Shown here piece after piece: positions 31,470 to 44,249 of a stretch of DNA of 64,000 nt (position 1 is the stretch's first letter; each line of letters starts with the position of its first letter). The notes under the pieces were generated by a model. It saw only the letters and a list, made by a program, of their open reading frames with translations, had not been told where the DNA came from and did no database searches. Source of the DNA: Xiphias gladius (taxonomy: Eukaryota > Chordata > Actinopteri > Istiophoriformes > Xiphiidae); contig NC_053418.1 of NCBI RefSeq assembly GCF_016859285.1, positions 112,501 to 176,500 of the forward strand. The letters run 5' to 3'. Both the position numbers and the translations under genes were made by a program.

Positions 31470-34400
31470 ATGGCGACGCGGCTGCTGCTGGTTCTGATTG
31501 GCGTCTGGCTGGACTCGGCCTCCGCTGCCAAGGTGAGCAACATCCTCATTCACTTTCTATATTCTACTTGTGAACGTGTCAGTCGGTCTGGCGGGTGAGT
31601 GTGGCTCCGACCAATGGGGAGCGATCGGTCTGGTGAACAGCCGTGTAGGTTTGGTTTCAGGAGACACTGAAGTAAAGTCAGTTGGACCCTCGAAAAGAGC
31701 AGAATTAAACCTTCGTTTTCGTCTGCAATTTTTAAACATCATTAGAATTAAACTATTACTGCTGGAGTTCTTAAATCAAAAACAGTTTGTACTTTTCGTC
31801 ATCTAATAAGAACCGAGACGAATTTTGTCAAGGTGCTGCTCTCCCAACTGAAAAAATCTTCAAATTAAACTTTTTATGACGATAAAACGATGTGTGGACT
31901 GCACCCAGCGGAAGAAAGTCAGGTTTGTGTGTTTATGAATGAGTATTTAAAAGGTGAGAAAGTTCCTTTTCCTGGTCCGTCTTCCTGCCCTGCTCGCCCT
32001 GGAAGCAGAGCAGCGTCTCACACACTTTGCTGTGGGGTTCTTTCGTCAGGTAACTGTTACCGGTGAGTTCGAGTCTCAGCAGTAACTGGACAGACGTCAC
32101 ATTTTAAAATCCGTCAGTGTGACAGGATCTGAGGGGTTAATTTAATGTCTCTGTGTCCTGCTGGCGTTGCCTTCAGTGTCTCTGCGAAACAGTTTGTAAA
32201 TCACAGAGTCAACAGGTGACATCTGAATGAATACTGACCGACAGCTACGTTATCCTTGGAGATACCGGTTTGTATATAAAACACCTAAATGGTGTGTGTG
32301 TATGTATATGTTTGTGTGTTTCGTTTTTCGTGTGTGTGTGTGTGTGTGTGTAGCTGGGTGTGGTGCAGACGGAGGGGGGTCGGGTGGAGGGGAAGAGTCA
32401 CAGGATGGGACTCTTCAGGACCGTCGAAGTCTTTCAAGGAATCCCCTTCGCTGACGTCCCCGGAAAGTGGGAGAAACCAAAGCCTCATCCTGGATGGAGC
32501 GGTAACTCACTGATACATCACTCACATTTCATCCAGTCCACGGCAACTACGAGTCCCAGAGTTCACTGTGTTGCAAGTCGTCCAATCAGAGAGGGTCAGC
32601 TGATGTTGGGCTGAAGTCAGAGGTTGACCTTTAACTTATGGATCAACTCAGCAGCTGTGGAGTTTGGTTCTGGATACGAATGGAGTCGTCTCCATAGCAA
32701 CAGCCACTGAGGCTCATGGGTACTGTAGTGCTACAAGTTGAACTCAGCAGAACAAACTGAAAGGAAACAAACTGATTTATCAAGGAGGCCCGTCAGAAGT
32801 GTCTGGTCTGGTTCCTCTGCTGCTGCTTCGTCGCCACGGTCTTAAAGATTTGTAGGAGAAATCTGCCAAGTTAGTGAGTGATCGATTGTACTGTGCCCTC
32901 AAATCCCCAGAACTTCCTCCCAGCTCCGTGTCGCTGTCAAGTCAGATTCAACTTTGACGCTTTGATCAGCGATGCCATGAGATGTGGTTGAGCTTGACGA
33001 AGCGAGTGGGTGGACCTTTGAGCGTGGATTATTTTGTCACACAACTTTAATATCAGTGTAAATATCGATAGAACCGCAATGAAAACTGCTCTTCTGTGTC
33101 GCTCACTCTGTGGCGGGTAGCCGTGCTTTCAAAATAAAAGCACAGTGACAGGAAATGTGCGTTTTACAGTGAAGATGACCGAAACAGCTGCTTTATGGGT
33201 ACACGTTCAGCAGAGCGAGAGGGGATCTGGCTGTGGTACAAGGACATGGGCTCTTTTCTGACCCTTGCAGACTCTTGCACCCGTGTGGAAGTATAAGCTT
33301 CAGTTACAATCAGAGGAAGTTTTTTTCTCCAAAATAGCATCATGAATAAATTCAACAAACCACTGACTTGGTTTCTGGTGCCAGAGCAGGTTTACAGACA
33401 GTATCTGTTGTGTCTGTTGCTTCAAGGAATCCTGAAGGCCACGAAGTATCGTGATCGCTGCCTGCAGGTGACGCTGCTGCAGACAAAAACCCAGGGCAGC
33501 GAGGACTGTCTCTACCTGAACATCTTCGTTCCACAGGGTCGATCACGTAGGTAACACACGCACGCACGGACATGTTGAAGCCTGGAGTTTAAATTTACTG
33601 CTCACCACCACCTCTGTCAGCTACTGGAATCAGAAAATCCTTCTTATGTCAAACGTCCGTGTACACAACATTTATTGTGAAAGTCTCCCCTCAGACTGAC
33701 AGCAGCAGAAGAAGAAGCTGGACTGATTCTGGGAGGACTCTCCAGGGACCAGTCCGACCTGTAAAATGAGTTTCGTGTGGCCAGTGCTTTCCCGCCGGCT
33801 CAACGCCATTGGCGGTGTATTTGACTTTTGAATTTATGTAACTAAAAGCGTTAAAATGGTCACAGCTCACTGTCGGGCTGAATGATTCCAGGAAAATACC
33901 CTATTGTGATTGTTGACCAATATTGATATTTGATTGAGATTTAAACTGCGGCAGCTGCTCTTTTCAATTTTAATTTCAATATAAAAATGATTCATCATTC
34001 AGCCTGGATTCACTGCAAAATTATTTTAGAATAACTAAATTATTTTATATATAAATTTTCTAATTAAAGAAGATTGTTTTGGAGCTGCATTTTGTTGTCA
34101 TCACATATTTCTCCAGCTCACATATAAAGAATTTGAGGGAAAATTCTTTGACAGTAGATCAGTAATTCTAAAGTGATGAAGTCACTCGTAGCGCGTTGAA
34201 AGGATTCGTCACCGTGGTTACACAGTTGCATGGTCTCCTGAGGCCTTCATGTGACCAGGCTGTACCGGCCCCGAGGTTTTTCTCATCCGCTTCAGCGCAG
34301 TCCGAGTGTGATCACCGCGGCGTCTAGTGGACGTCAGAGGAACTGCGGCGAGACGATCCAGTAGCCCCGGGTCCGTTACCCCCCACCTGCCCGTCTAACC

Positions 34401-37400
34401 CTCCTGCTCTCTGTCTCCAGTGTCGAGCAACCTCCCGGTGATGGTGTACCTGTTCGGCGGTGCATTCCTGATGGGGGCGTCCAACGACGTGGCGATCCTC
34501 GGAGACTCTCTGTACGATGGGAAAGAGATGGCCGACAGGGGTGGGGTCATCATCGTCACGGTGAACTACAGAGTTGGTACGATGGGTTTCCTCAGCACCG
34601 GAGACGCCCGACTGCCAGGTCTGACCAAAACAACAACACGGTTATTTTGTACTGTTACTCAAATTTTACCTATAATTTAACGTCAACGTATAACACCGAA
34701 CACCTCATCCAGTACAACGCTCAACAAGAACATCGACAGTCAAACACAAACCTTGATTCAGAAAGGGTTTCCAAATTGTATGAAAGGTTTTTAAGGCGCT
34801 CTTGTATCTGTATTTTCTCCAGCTTGATGTGGTTCAGTACCTGCCTGATCCAGTCTTTGGATTTAGGGGGCGAGACACGCTTCCATTTCGTAACAATAAG
34901 GCGCCTAAGCAGCAAGGTAGTGAAGGCAAAGACTTTTTGCCGTGAGCTGGACAGACTATCATCATAGGAAACACCAAAAATCTCTGAACGTGGATTGGGA
35001 GTACTTATTATGGCAGAAGCATTTTGAGGTGTTTTACTTATTTTAGTCCAATACTCAGATAAGTGGGGACAGGTCCACACCACGTGGCCCCTGTCGAGCG
35101 CTGACATTAGTACCAAGTCTTGTGCGCGCTCCCAATCTTCATCGGTAAATTTGGTACCCAGGGAAAGAGGGAACACCTCCTGAACAAAATGTCTGATCTG
35201 GAAGAAACAAACAGATGTGAACGAGGCAGAATGACACCACTGTTACAGGTACAAGGATTCTGATTATTTTTAAAGATTTGACCAGCAAATGTGAACTGAA
35301 CCAAAGAGTTAACTGACGATCTAAATTATCTTCCCGCTGCACTTGGTGGACGTTCTCCTGAGTTAAAGTCTAAAAGTTCTAGCAGGTGAGATCCTCCATA
35401 CCAAAGTACACGGGCTTAGTGTTTAGGGGTTGGACTGGAATTGAACTGGTTTGTTATGGTACCTGCTGGTTGTTTCCCAGCATGCATGTGTTTGTAGACT
35501 TATCAGTCCGTTAGCAGATAAACTGTGGCTGTTAGTTCAGCTGCTAAATGCTCCTCAGATGTGACGAGTTGGACAGAATCCACGATCACAACTTGTGTTT
35601 CCACTGATGTTGTGAGGACTACAGTTGTAGTTCAGGTATCAGGTGGGAGGTGGTTCAGGTTCTAGCCTTCATCGTATTTGACCCAGTACTCCCCTCAGTA
35701 GAGTTTGATGTGATGTCTTTAGATAGTTGCCTGAAAACCACAACACCAGATTTTTATCTTGAACCAGAAACTTGTGCTGGAAAAACCACAACCGGTTTCT
35801 GAGAAAGAGAGAAACCGGCTTCAGACTTCATTTTCCATCCACCATATCTGGTTTAAAGCTTCCATTTGGATTTTTCTTGTGAACAAAGTGTGAGTGTCTT
35901 TCCTTCCTCATGAAACATTTGACTAAGTCGATTTTTTTTTGGATTTCCATGGCGTTCCTGCCACCTGTAGATCAGTGGGACAAGGTGAAACACTGTAGAG
36001 CACAAGGTCAAATAAAACAGGGATCATTATAACTTTGCTCCATAGCAGCTCTGGTGGTCACAAACTCCACAGGGTTGAGAAACAAGCTGGAGAGAAAAGG
36101 ACTCACATGTGGCCTTCAGGCTCAGTTCATTATCAGCGTTTCATTTCCAAATTAAACTCTTAACTCACAAGATTTGGTCTGGTTCTACAGCCGGGACTGA
36201 CTACTGCCACTCTGGTTCTGGTTCCAGAACCCAGAATCACGTCGCCTAGGTCTGCTGTTGTGTTCACTGACCATTGTTTTCTTGAATGAAAAAAGAATCA
36301 ACCAATCAGAGCTTTGGGGGAGAAAAACTAAAAATGGAGACGTCATTTTCCTGCGACAGAAACAAAATACTATAATAATAATGATGATGATGATGATGAT
36401 GATGATAATAATAATAATAATAATCAGCATTTTATTAGTAAACAGAGTATATACAAAGTAGTAGTTACAACATGAACAAACAAGTATTTTTCCTTTTTTT
36501 GTCTTTGCGGGTGGGAAGGTATGAATATATTCATTAGCCGACCATAAATAAATGACAGCATGAAGGAGGAAAACTAAGAAGCCAAATCAGTCGGATTACT
36601 GCAGAGGATCAGTGGTTTATGAACAGGACGACAGTTTGATGTAGAAAAACTCCTCCTGATGTTTCAGGTTACCTCAGTAATCAGGTGGCTTCTCTCACCT
36701 CTCAGGTAACTACGGTCTGTGGGATCAGCACGCTGCCATCTCCTGGGTCCACAGGAACATCGAGGCGTTCGGAGGGAACCCTGACAACATCACCATCTTC
36801 GGCCAATCGTCCGGAGCCGCCGGCGTCAGCTTCCAGGTCAGAGGTCAAAGACATCTGTCAGAGTTCATGATGCGTGAGCTGCGCTGCCGGTAACCGACAG
36901 TCAGAGGAATTCAGTCTGAAACAGAAGAAACATGAGTCGCACTGAAGCTGAAGGCTGTCAGCCATGATGCCTGCCCAACACTTTAGCTCCGCCATCACTT
37001 ACAACACAAGAAAGTTCATTTCCACCAGAAAATGAAAGAAAAAACTAAATGTTAGGAATGAATAAAATAAATATGCCCACTGAAGCTTAAAATTACGACT
37101 AAAAGTAAAAAAAGACAATAAGATTTACTAAATCAAAATTCTGAGAGCAATGAAGATTGTCTATTCAGTCAAAATTACTGAGTTACTAAGTCAAAATAAG
37201 TAAAAATAAACATATAGGCACATATAGGAATAGAATAACATAGATTAAATGTTAGAAATGACAAAAACACTACTTTTAAGTCAAAAATATTCTTCACTTC
37301 CAACATTAAATCTATATTTAAGTACGTTTTCTGGTGGCAGTGGACAGAATGGTAAATAATTCTGACTTTTGATCCCTTAATCTCAATTTAGTAAATCAAA

Positions 37401-40400
37401 TCTGTAATTCATAAATTCTGATTTCCATCATTTAGATTTTTTTAGTTTAGTTTATAAAGATAGAAAATCAAAAACAAAAGAAAAAAGACTTTTATTGGTC
37501 AAAACTGTGACTTAGTGTCATAACTTTTTTTTTCCATAACTCATTATGACTTCCTCATAATTCTATAATTAAAAAAAGTTTAGCCTTGAAATCATATTGG
37601 ATAATTTTGATTTTTCATCAACTTCAATACAAATGAGTGGAGGTTTGTTGGAACTGACTGACAGGTCCGGACCCTGTCTCTCTCTCTGCCCGTCTCACCA
37701 TCTGCCTGTCTCTCCGTCCATCTCTCCGTCTGCCTGTCTCTCTCTCTCCCTGTATGTCTGTCTGTCTCTGTCTCCTCAGATGTTGTCTCCCTACAGTAAA
37801 GGGTTATTCCGCAGAGCGATCACGCAGTGTGGTGTGGCCCTCAGCCCCTGGGCTCTACAGAAGAACCCCATGGCTCTCACCAAGAAGGTCCACAAACACT
37901 CTGCTGCACTTCGCCACCTGAAAACCGGAGCAAACCTTATTTAAAAAGCTCATTGCTCATTGATCGTTAACAAGATTAGTGGAAACCAGGAACCTTCTCT
38001 TTCTGCAGGTTGCGCGTAAGGTCGGCTGTTGGAGACGTGATGAGGAAGAGATGTTAACGTGTCTCAAGATGAGCGACCCGGTCGGCCTCACCATGGCTGG
38101 AAAAATCGACGTGCTGCTTATTCTTGGAAAAGGTCAGCTTTGACCAGTAGGGGGCAGAATTTAGACCCCAAAACAAACAAACAAGAACAGTTTACAAATG
38201 TCAGTCTAATGTTTATTATTTGATGGTGTTTTTAAAGTGTGGCAAACGAAACACTGAAATACAGATAACAGGGTAGAATAATGCAATTCAGTTTTTAAAT
38301 ACAATGAAATGAAAATTAACATGATCTTTATCATGTATGATAAAAATCCAGATGCGTTGCTTTCTGTTCTGTGCATGTTAACTTGTTGGCACCTCTGTCT
38401 TTTTTGTGTGTTTATGTAATGTCTTTTTGTTAGGTTATATTAATTTCGGAATTCCTCTGCCATCATGTTTAACATTAAAACTCCATGAATCGAGTAATAA
38501 CCTAAAAAAAGTCTCAGAAATTGCAGAAATATCGAAAATGTGCAGAAAAAGCAAAGAAAAACCTCTCAAACACTTAATGGTTTTGTGGTGGGACAGTCCT
38601 GATCCCTTGTGGACAGAATGAGTTAAGGTTTATGAGTCTGAAGAGCAGAGACGCAGACTCTGTCTCTGTCTGTCTGTGCTCTCTGCAGGTGTGGTCATGG
38701 ATCTCCTTGAATTCTCTCCGGTGGTTGATGGCGATTTTATCCCCGATGAGCCCAGTAAGCTGTTCCACAATGCTGCTCAGTTTGATTACATGGCCGGCGT
38801 CAACAGCATGGATGGACACATTTTTGCCGGAATTGACGTTCCCTCAATCAACAACAGTACAGCCAACACCTCTGTGTGAGTACTGAAACACCATGGGACT
38901 GCAAACCTGCTGTAGGGACTGCACAAGACCGGTAAAACCAAACTCGAAGAGATTTCAATTTATATTCTAGTAAAATTTTTACAAGTCACCATAGACACAG
39001 ATTTAACATCATGCAATGCAAAAAAATTGAGAATATTATATTTTTAGCCTTGGATTCCACTACTACAATTAATTTGGAGTCCCACAGGGCTCTGCTCAGG
39101 GCCCGCCTCTTTATAGTCTTTATGTGTTACCATATACGGAAGTCATCATACTCACATACAATATTAAGTTTCATCAATATGCAGATGATACCCAACGCTA
39201 TGCAGCTTTTGATCCTGATAATTCCAGACCCTTTATTGCTTTGAAAAACACATGTGTGACATCACTGTGTGGTCGACTCAAATGTCTGAATCAAGACCAG
39301 AGGGCTGCGTTGACATTTGCAAACAACAGAGCAAGTCCAAAAACCGAGAAGCAGCTTAATCTTCTTCCACAATCAACTCTTCAGACCTTCATTATCTACA
39401 ACGGAGTTCATCACTCGCTGACGTACATCATGTTGTACTGGAGAATAATCCATCTTGCCTTCTTTTCCAGGCTTTTGAGAGAAAGTTAGAAAACTTAAAC
39501 TCATCAAAATTAAACAGCCATTCTAATTATTGTAATGAATCAATGTCATACACTTGGCACTTCATGCAAAAACATAACGGTAAAGTTAAAAATTCAGGAA
39601 AAATAACTAAAAAGGAAAACATTCTTTATCAAAATCTTTGTCAGTCACCTATAGTGAAATATCAAAAAGCTACATAGATAATATAATAATGAAATGTTAA
39701 AGGAACAGTTAAACTTCTGGTTAAGTCCTCTTCTTGTTTTTCTCTCTGAGAGTTCAGTGTTCAGACTGATCCAACTCTCATGGTTGTATGTTAATATGAA
39801 GCTACAGCAAGCAGCTGGTTAGCCTAGCTTAGCATAAAGACTGGAAACAGGGGTAAACTGCTAGCCTGGCTCTGTGCAAAGTTAACAAAATCCACCTACC
39901 AGTACCTGTGAAGCTCACTGATTAAAACGTTATATCTCGATTGTTTAGTCTGTTTAAAATTAATCTGGTTTTATGGGGTTTATGTGTTATCTGAACCCTT
40001 ACTAACGTGTATGATGCATTTTGTTTTTACTTTATATTTTAGTGTGACTCGTGCACTTTGCTCTGACTGAACTGTATGTGAGTTTACACCCTGCTGGTGG
40101 AACAGCCTGCAGAGGACCAGATGGGAGCCAGTTCAGGCCCATGACTGGCAGCCACATGTGGCTAAGAATCGGGCACGGGTCCAGCTCCAGTTAGAATTAT
40201 ATGTTGCTAGTTTTTGGCTAGATGTTGGCACCCGGAACCAGGAGTTCTTGGGTTGATTCTGCTGCGTCATTCGTCACAGCAACAGAATAAGTCCAACGAG
40301 TCGTGTAACCAGACAGCTGGATTCAAATCACTGTTGGCCCAAACTATTTTGGCCACCTGATCATTTGGAATCTGTTACTCGAAACAATGACATAATGAAG

Positions 40401-43222
40401 TTGTTGCCGTAAAAAAAAGAGCGCGGTGATATTTTGAGATGAAATTTTATGATATGCTGGGTAATCAGCGTTGTCCTCCTGTGTGCTCCTCAGGAAGGAC
40501 GTGAAGGGTCTGCTGGCCGGTCTGACTAAAGAGAAGGGGGACGCTGCCATCGAATCGGCCTACAACCTTTACTCGTCTCACTGGGGGTCGGTTCCGGAGC
40601 CGGCGATGATGAAGAAGACGGTGGCCGACATGGAGACTGACTTCCTCTTCCTGGTCCCAACTCAGATCGCACTTCAACTCCATGCCAACAACTCCAGGTC
40701 AGATCTGATTGGTCCAGGATCCAGGTTTAAAGTAACCGTTGCAGATGGTGGTGGTCAGAGTTTGTTATCGCAGCAGTTCTGTTTTTTATTTTGCACGTCT
40801 CTTGTTCATGCGCAAACCTCAAGAAGCTGAGATGCAAAACAAAACGGTTACTACTCACAGATTTGTAAATAATATTTAACTGGATTAGGTGTACATTTAT
40901 TGTCATTGCACACGGTAACTATCAGTACAAGACAATGCAGCATCTGACCAGATAGTGCAAACACTAGCAGAAGCCCATATGGATGATATCAGACGATCTT
41001 CCTCAGCAACTTTTTTCTCCCTGTCCTTTGACAAGAATGAAATTTCCATCTAAACTTTTAAGCCGACATGGACCGATAGTCCTTGCTCCATGTATTCAGA
41101 AAAAATAGAAATTTTGCAATTGTATCTGCAATTTTTATCTCGACTGACCAAACGACATTTACTGATGAAGATTATCGTTCACTGTGAAGTGCTTGTTTTA
41201 GTTTGGTTGTTGAGCTGACCGCTCACCTACACATCCGGCTGCAGCAGCTACTGTAAAACACTCAGTACCTGATAAAACTGACAGGCCTTCTCTGAATCTT
41301 AACTCAGTCAGATCTGAACAAACAGACATTTTTAGATTCAGCACGACTTACACTTTCCTAAGATATCAATGTCTCTGATGTTCAGTATGAATAAACCTCC
41401 ACAAATGTGTTTAGAAATCATAGAAAAAGAGGCTCCATATAACCAGCAGAACCTGCCTGAGAATTTTCATGTTTTTAAGTTTTCTTCAGTGTCAATGATA
41501 GAGTTATTTTTTTTGTACATCCATGGCTACACCGAGAACAGGAGCTGATCACGGATAATTCGGCATACTTTTAATGGGGAAAACTTGCCAAAATGTAAAA
41601 TAATTTAGGCTAAAAAACACAGGGTCCCGAGACGTAGCCCGCAGCGTATCTCACTCAATCTGTGTTTTTACCTTATTACAAATTCTGCGGCTGCTGGTTC
41701 TGGACCTGAGTTTGAACTTGTGTTCCATTTTAATACTTAAAAACTAGCCAGACTTTACCTCTGATGTTGTTTGTCCCTCAGGGGAGCCCATACCTACTCC
41801 TACCTGTTCAACATGAAGACTCGTATCCCAGGATTCCCACGCTGGGTGGAGGCGGAGCACGCCGAGGACCTGCAGTACCTGTTCGGTAAACCCTTCTCCA
41901 CCCCGCTGGTCTACTTTCCCCGGCACCGAGACCTGTCTAAGTACATGATCGCATACTGGACCAACTTTGCCAGGACCGGGTAAACTCCCAGCATGCACAC
42001 AACACACCATTAGATACTGGTCTGTACTGGGCTTTACTGAACCAAACGAGACTACTGGTCAGTTTGGTTATGAAATAATATCTTTGCTTGTCTGAACTAG
42101 TCCGAACTAGTCCAAAGTAGTCTGAACTGTTGTAAACTGGTTTGGACTGGTTGAACTGGTCTGAATTGATCTGAAGTGTTTAAACGAGTCTGCACTGGTT
42201 TGTTGCGAACTGGTTTAAATATTGTGGCAGCTTTGTGTTTCCTGTCTATAAACTAATTACAACTGGTCTAAAATGACATGAACTTGTTTAAACTGGTCTA
42301 CATTGGTTAGCCTTGATCTGAACAGGGATGATCTAGTTTTAAAACTGGTTTAAAGGGGTCTGAACATGTTGAAACTGGCTGGAACTGCTCTGAACTAGTG
42401 TACACTGAACCTGGTCCCAGCTCTGCCTCTTCTCTTCCTGTCCAGTGATCCCAGTACAGGTGACAATAAAGTCCCAGTTCCCTGGCCCGCCTTCACCAAA
42501 CACCACCGACCCTACCTGACCATCAACCACAAGATCAGGAAGTCCTCCGTCAGGTACCACGCTGAGTTCGGCTCAGTTCTACCGAGGTCTACTGAGCTTT
42601 GCAGTGTTTGATGGTCTCCTCTACTTAATTATCCCGAGATGCTGCCTGCTGCACTGTGCTCTACTGCCTTTCTATTCTAATGAACACACTTCTGTTGTGT
42701 TGGACTCTACTGTCCTCTACTGTATTCTGCTTGTATTATACTGGAGTATATTCAAAGATAATCTAGTCTAGTCTACTGTGGTCTACTGTCATGCACTGTC
42801 TTTGACTAAGTTCTATTGCCTTCTACTCTATTGTCTGCTACTGCGCTCTGCTATAGCTTCTCTATTTTACTGCGTTCTAATATTTTCTTCTCTACTATTT
42901 TGCTTTATTTTATTCTAATGTATTACTCTATTCTTCCCAGTGCCACATTATATTATCATGTTGCTCTTTAGCCGACTCTTTAGTCTTCTGTCCATTTTCC
43001 ATTCTATTGTATTTAACTGGGATGGAACTAATAAGACCTTCAGAGATGAAGACGGATGAAGATTCACTGTTAGAGAACAGAGACGATACATTTCAACTGT
43101 AACTCGTCTCGTCTGGTCTTTTCAGCTACGACCTGAGATCAGACTACGTCTCCTACTGGACCGAAATCTACAGCAGCCTGCTGTCAATGAAGAGAGAAGA
43201 AGAAGCCGAGACAGAAAACTGA
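31470..43222 (+). CDS. cel: Bile-salt-activated lipase (carboxyl ester lipase), complete, 12 exons
   Basis: CEL is a secreted pancreatic hydrolase of cholesteryl, retinyl and acylglycerol esters. Exons: 31470-31532, 32354-32501, 33427-33546, 34421-34618, 36706-36836, 37780-37887, 38009-38132, 38689-38875, 40494-40697, 41782-41979, 42446-42553 and 43126-43222. They sum to 1686 nt (561 residues) with consistent phases. Residues 1-20 form a signal peptide ([10 protein letters not shown]...S-A-S-A). The oxyanion loop is G123-G124-A125. The catalytic Ser211 sits in G-Q-S-S-G (G-E-S-A-G in human), Asp339 in M-D-G-H-I-F, and His454 in A-E-H-A-E-D. Both family disulfide cysteine pairs (R-C-L/D-C-L and V-G-C/T-C-L) and the N-I-T glycosylation site before the elbow are kept. 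The protein stops at E-T-E-N, so the proline-rich tandem-repeat tail of mammalian CEL is absent, as expected for fish. Teleosts often have more than one cel copy; which one this is cannot be told. Confidence 0.95.
31533..34420. other. cel introns 1-3
   Basis: Apart from exons 2 and 3 this stretch is plain intron. A TG tract (about 32330-32350) abuts the exon 2 acceptor. No other gene or recognisable transposon is seen. Confidence 0.5.
34640..35340 (-). mobile_element. L1-like LINE ORF2 C-terminal remnant
   Basis: The minus strand keeps an open stretch of about 150 codons (35176-34721) with [13 protein letters not shown], then I-F-G-V, then [12 protein letters not shown] and P-P-K-S-K-D-W-I-R. 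This Cys/His-Leu-x-x-Tyr-Trp pattern is typical of the C-terminus of fish L1/Tx1-type ORF2 proteins. It lies in cel intron 4 and is antisense to cel. Confidence 0.65.
36374..36424. repeat. ATG/ATA trinucleotide microsatellite
   Basis: About seven GAT units run directly into about nine AAT units, inside cel intron 4. Confidence 0.9.
36837..37779. other. cel intron 5
   Basis: It is AT-rich with loosely repeated 'aagtcaaaat' words, then a CTGTCTCT-rich pyrimidine tract (37675-37778) leading into the exon 6 acceptor. No gene is seen. Confidence 0.5.
39055..39235 (+). mobile_element. LINE reverse transcriptase fragment with Y-A-D-D
   Basis: The plus strand reads [10 protein letters not shown] then, after a stretch of Leu/Tyr, F-H-Q-Y-A-D-D-T-Q, the catalytic core of an L2-like reverse transcriptase. 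It is truncated on both sides and lies in cel intron 8. Confidence 0.75.
39690..39970 (+). repeat. Interspersed repeat with AGCCTAGCTTAGCATAAAGACT
   Basis: 'ttaaaggaacagttaaacttctgg', 'agcctagcttagcataaagactggaaacaggggtaaactgctagcctggctctgt' and 'aacaaaatccacctaccagtacct' are the diagnostic words of a repeat I recall as very common in percomorph fish. It is non-coding. Part of a diverged copy lies at 3645-4100. Confidence 0.7.
40698..41284. other. cel intron 9, left part
   Basis: No gene, tandem repeat or named element is recognised here. Confidence 0.4.
41285..41590 (-). repeat. Unnamed repeat R4, copy 2 (inverted)
   Basis: The words 'cttaactcagtcagatctgaac', 'gttttcttcagtgtcaatgat' and 'catccatggctacaccgagaacaggagctgatcac...ttttaatgggg' are the reverse complement of copies at 22855-23060 and 44930-45220 and parallel 54440-54720. 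Confidence 0.6.
42000..42420. repeat. Degenerate CTGGT/GAACT tract in cel intron 10
   Basis: Words like 'tctgaactagtccgaactagtccaaagtagtctgaactg' and 'aaactggtttggactggttgaactggtctgaa' recur at roughly 10-15 bp spacing. It fills most of the intron. Confidence 0.6.
42560..42960. repeat. Degenerate TCTACTGT/TATTCT tract in cel intron 11
   Basis: The intron consists of loosely repeated 'tctactgtcctctactgtattctgc' and 'tctattttactgcgttctaat' words. The same kind of sequence fills dok2 intron 2. Confidence 0.6.
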
Positions 43223-43308
43223 TCCGACCGTCAGGGTCCGACTGACTCAGTCTGACACTGCTGCTGTTTGTTTGGATCACCGTTAATTACAAACCATTGG
43301 AATTATTA

Positions 43309-43365
43309 ATAAATGTATGAAGGATTATTACCAATAGAAAGCTAATGAGGATTACAATCAATAAA
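43309..43365 (+). terminator. cel: cel poly(A) signals
   Basis: AATAAA occurs at 43309-43314 and again at 43360-43365, 87 and 138 bp after the stop codon. Either could direct cleavage; the second is followed by a GT-containing stretch. Confidence 0.65.
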
Positions 43366-43544
43366 CGCAGAGTGGAATGAACCATCAGAGTGGACTCAGA
43401 CTAATTAACACACTGCTTGGCAGCAGGTACGGCAGGTGTGCGGTGTGCTCAACCCTGCACTCTTGGGCTTTTATTTCTACACTGGAGATCTGAGCAACGT
43501 CATCATCTTCAGGCCATAATCAACCAATCGATCAGAGATGAAAC

Positions 43545-43700
43545 AATCTGAGGGGGAAAGTAACTAAGTATATTTACTCCAGTGCTGTACTTGGGCACAG
43601 TTTTAAGATACTTGTGCTTTACTTAAGTACTTGCATTTCCTTCTACTTGTACTCTGCCACATTTCAGCAGGATATATGTGACTTTTTCTGCTCTACAGTT
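43545..43700. repeat. ACTTAAGTAC-rich interspersed repeat, partial
   Basis: The words 'agtaactaagtatatttactcc', 'gctgtacttgggcac' and 'tttacttaagtacttgcatttccttctacttgtactctgccacatttc' identify a truncated copy of the family at 2180-3150. Confidence 0.6.
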
Positions 43701-44249
43701 ACTGGTTACTAGCGCTCGACTGATGCTTGATTTTTTAAGGAATGGTAACAACTATTCGAGAGACGATCATTTCTGATAATGGCCCTTAAATGTGTTTCTT
43801 AAAGAATAGTGAGTCAGTTCTGTAGTGACATTATACAATATAACAAGACTACGTCAAAACCTATTATATGGCTGAACAAGGTTTGTTCAGTGAGCGAAAT
43901 TAGTGGTTTAAAACTGTTGTGGATCCACTGTGAACTACACACTACTACGTTCAATGGAAAATAGTTAAAACCTGCTGGAGACATCGCTGAATATCAACAG
44001 AAGACGTAATACGCTAGTTAGCATACTCACAACATCGTGGCATTGTATTTGCATCCTGACTAGTGTCAGTTCGTTTCAGCCCTTTATCTGTTCCCTTCTC
44101 TCCTGCTCTATCTGCTCATATATACAGTGATTTAATGCAGCTGAATTCCCAATAAAGCTGTTCTCATTTACACGTTTGTTTCTGTTGTCAGCCGACGGAA
44201 CAAGTGTGAAACAGTGACTGAAACGTGGCCCATTAAGACACATGTTAAC

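Noticed and set aside
33541..33556. Alternative donor for cel exon 3 at 33550|gtaaca
   Set aside because: It leaves phase 2 and would shift exon 4 out of the conserved frame; 33546|gtaggt keeps it.
34721..35176. 151-codon minus-strand frame in cel intron 4 as a host gene
   Set aside because: Its Cys/Leu/Tyr/Trp pattern is that of an L1-like ORF2 C-terminus; listed as a mobile element.
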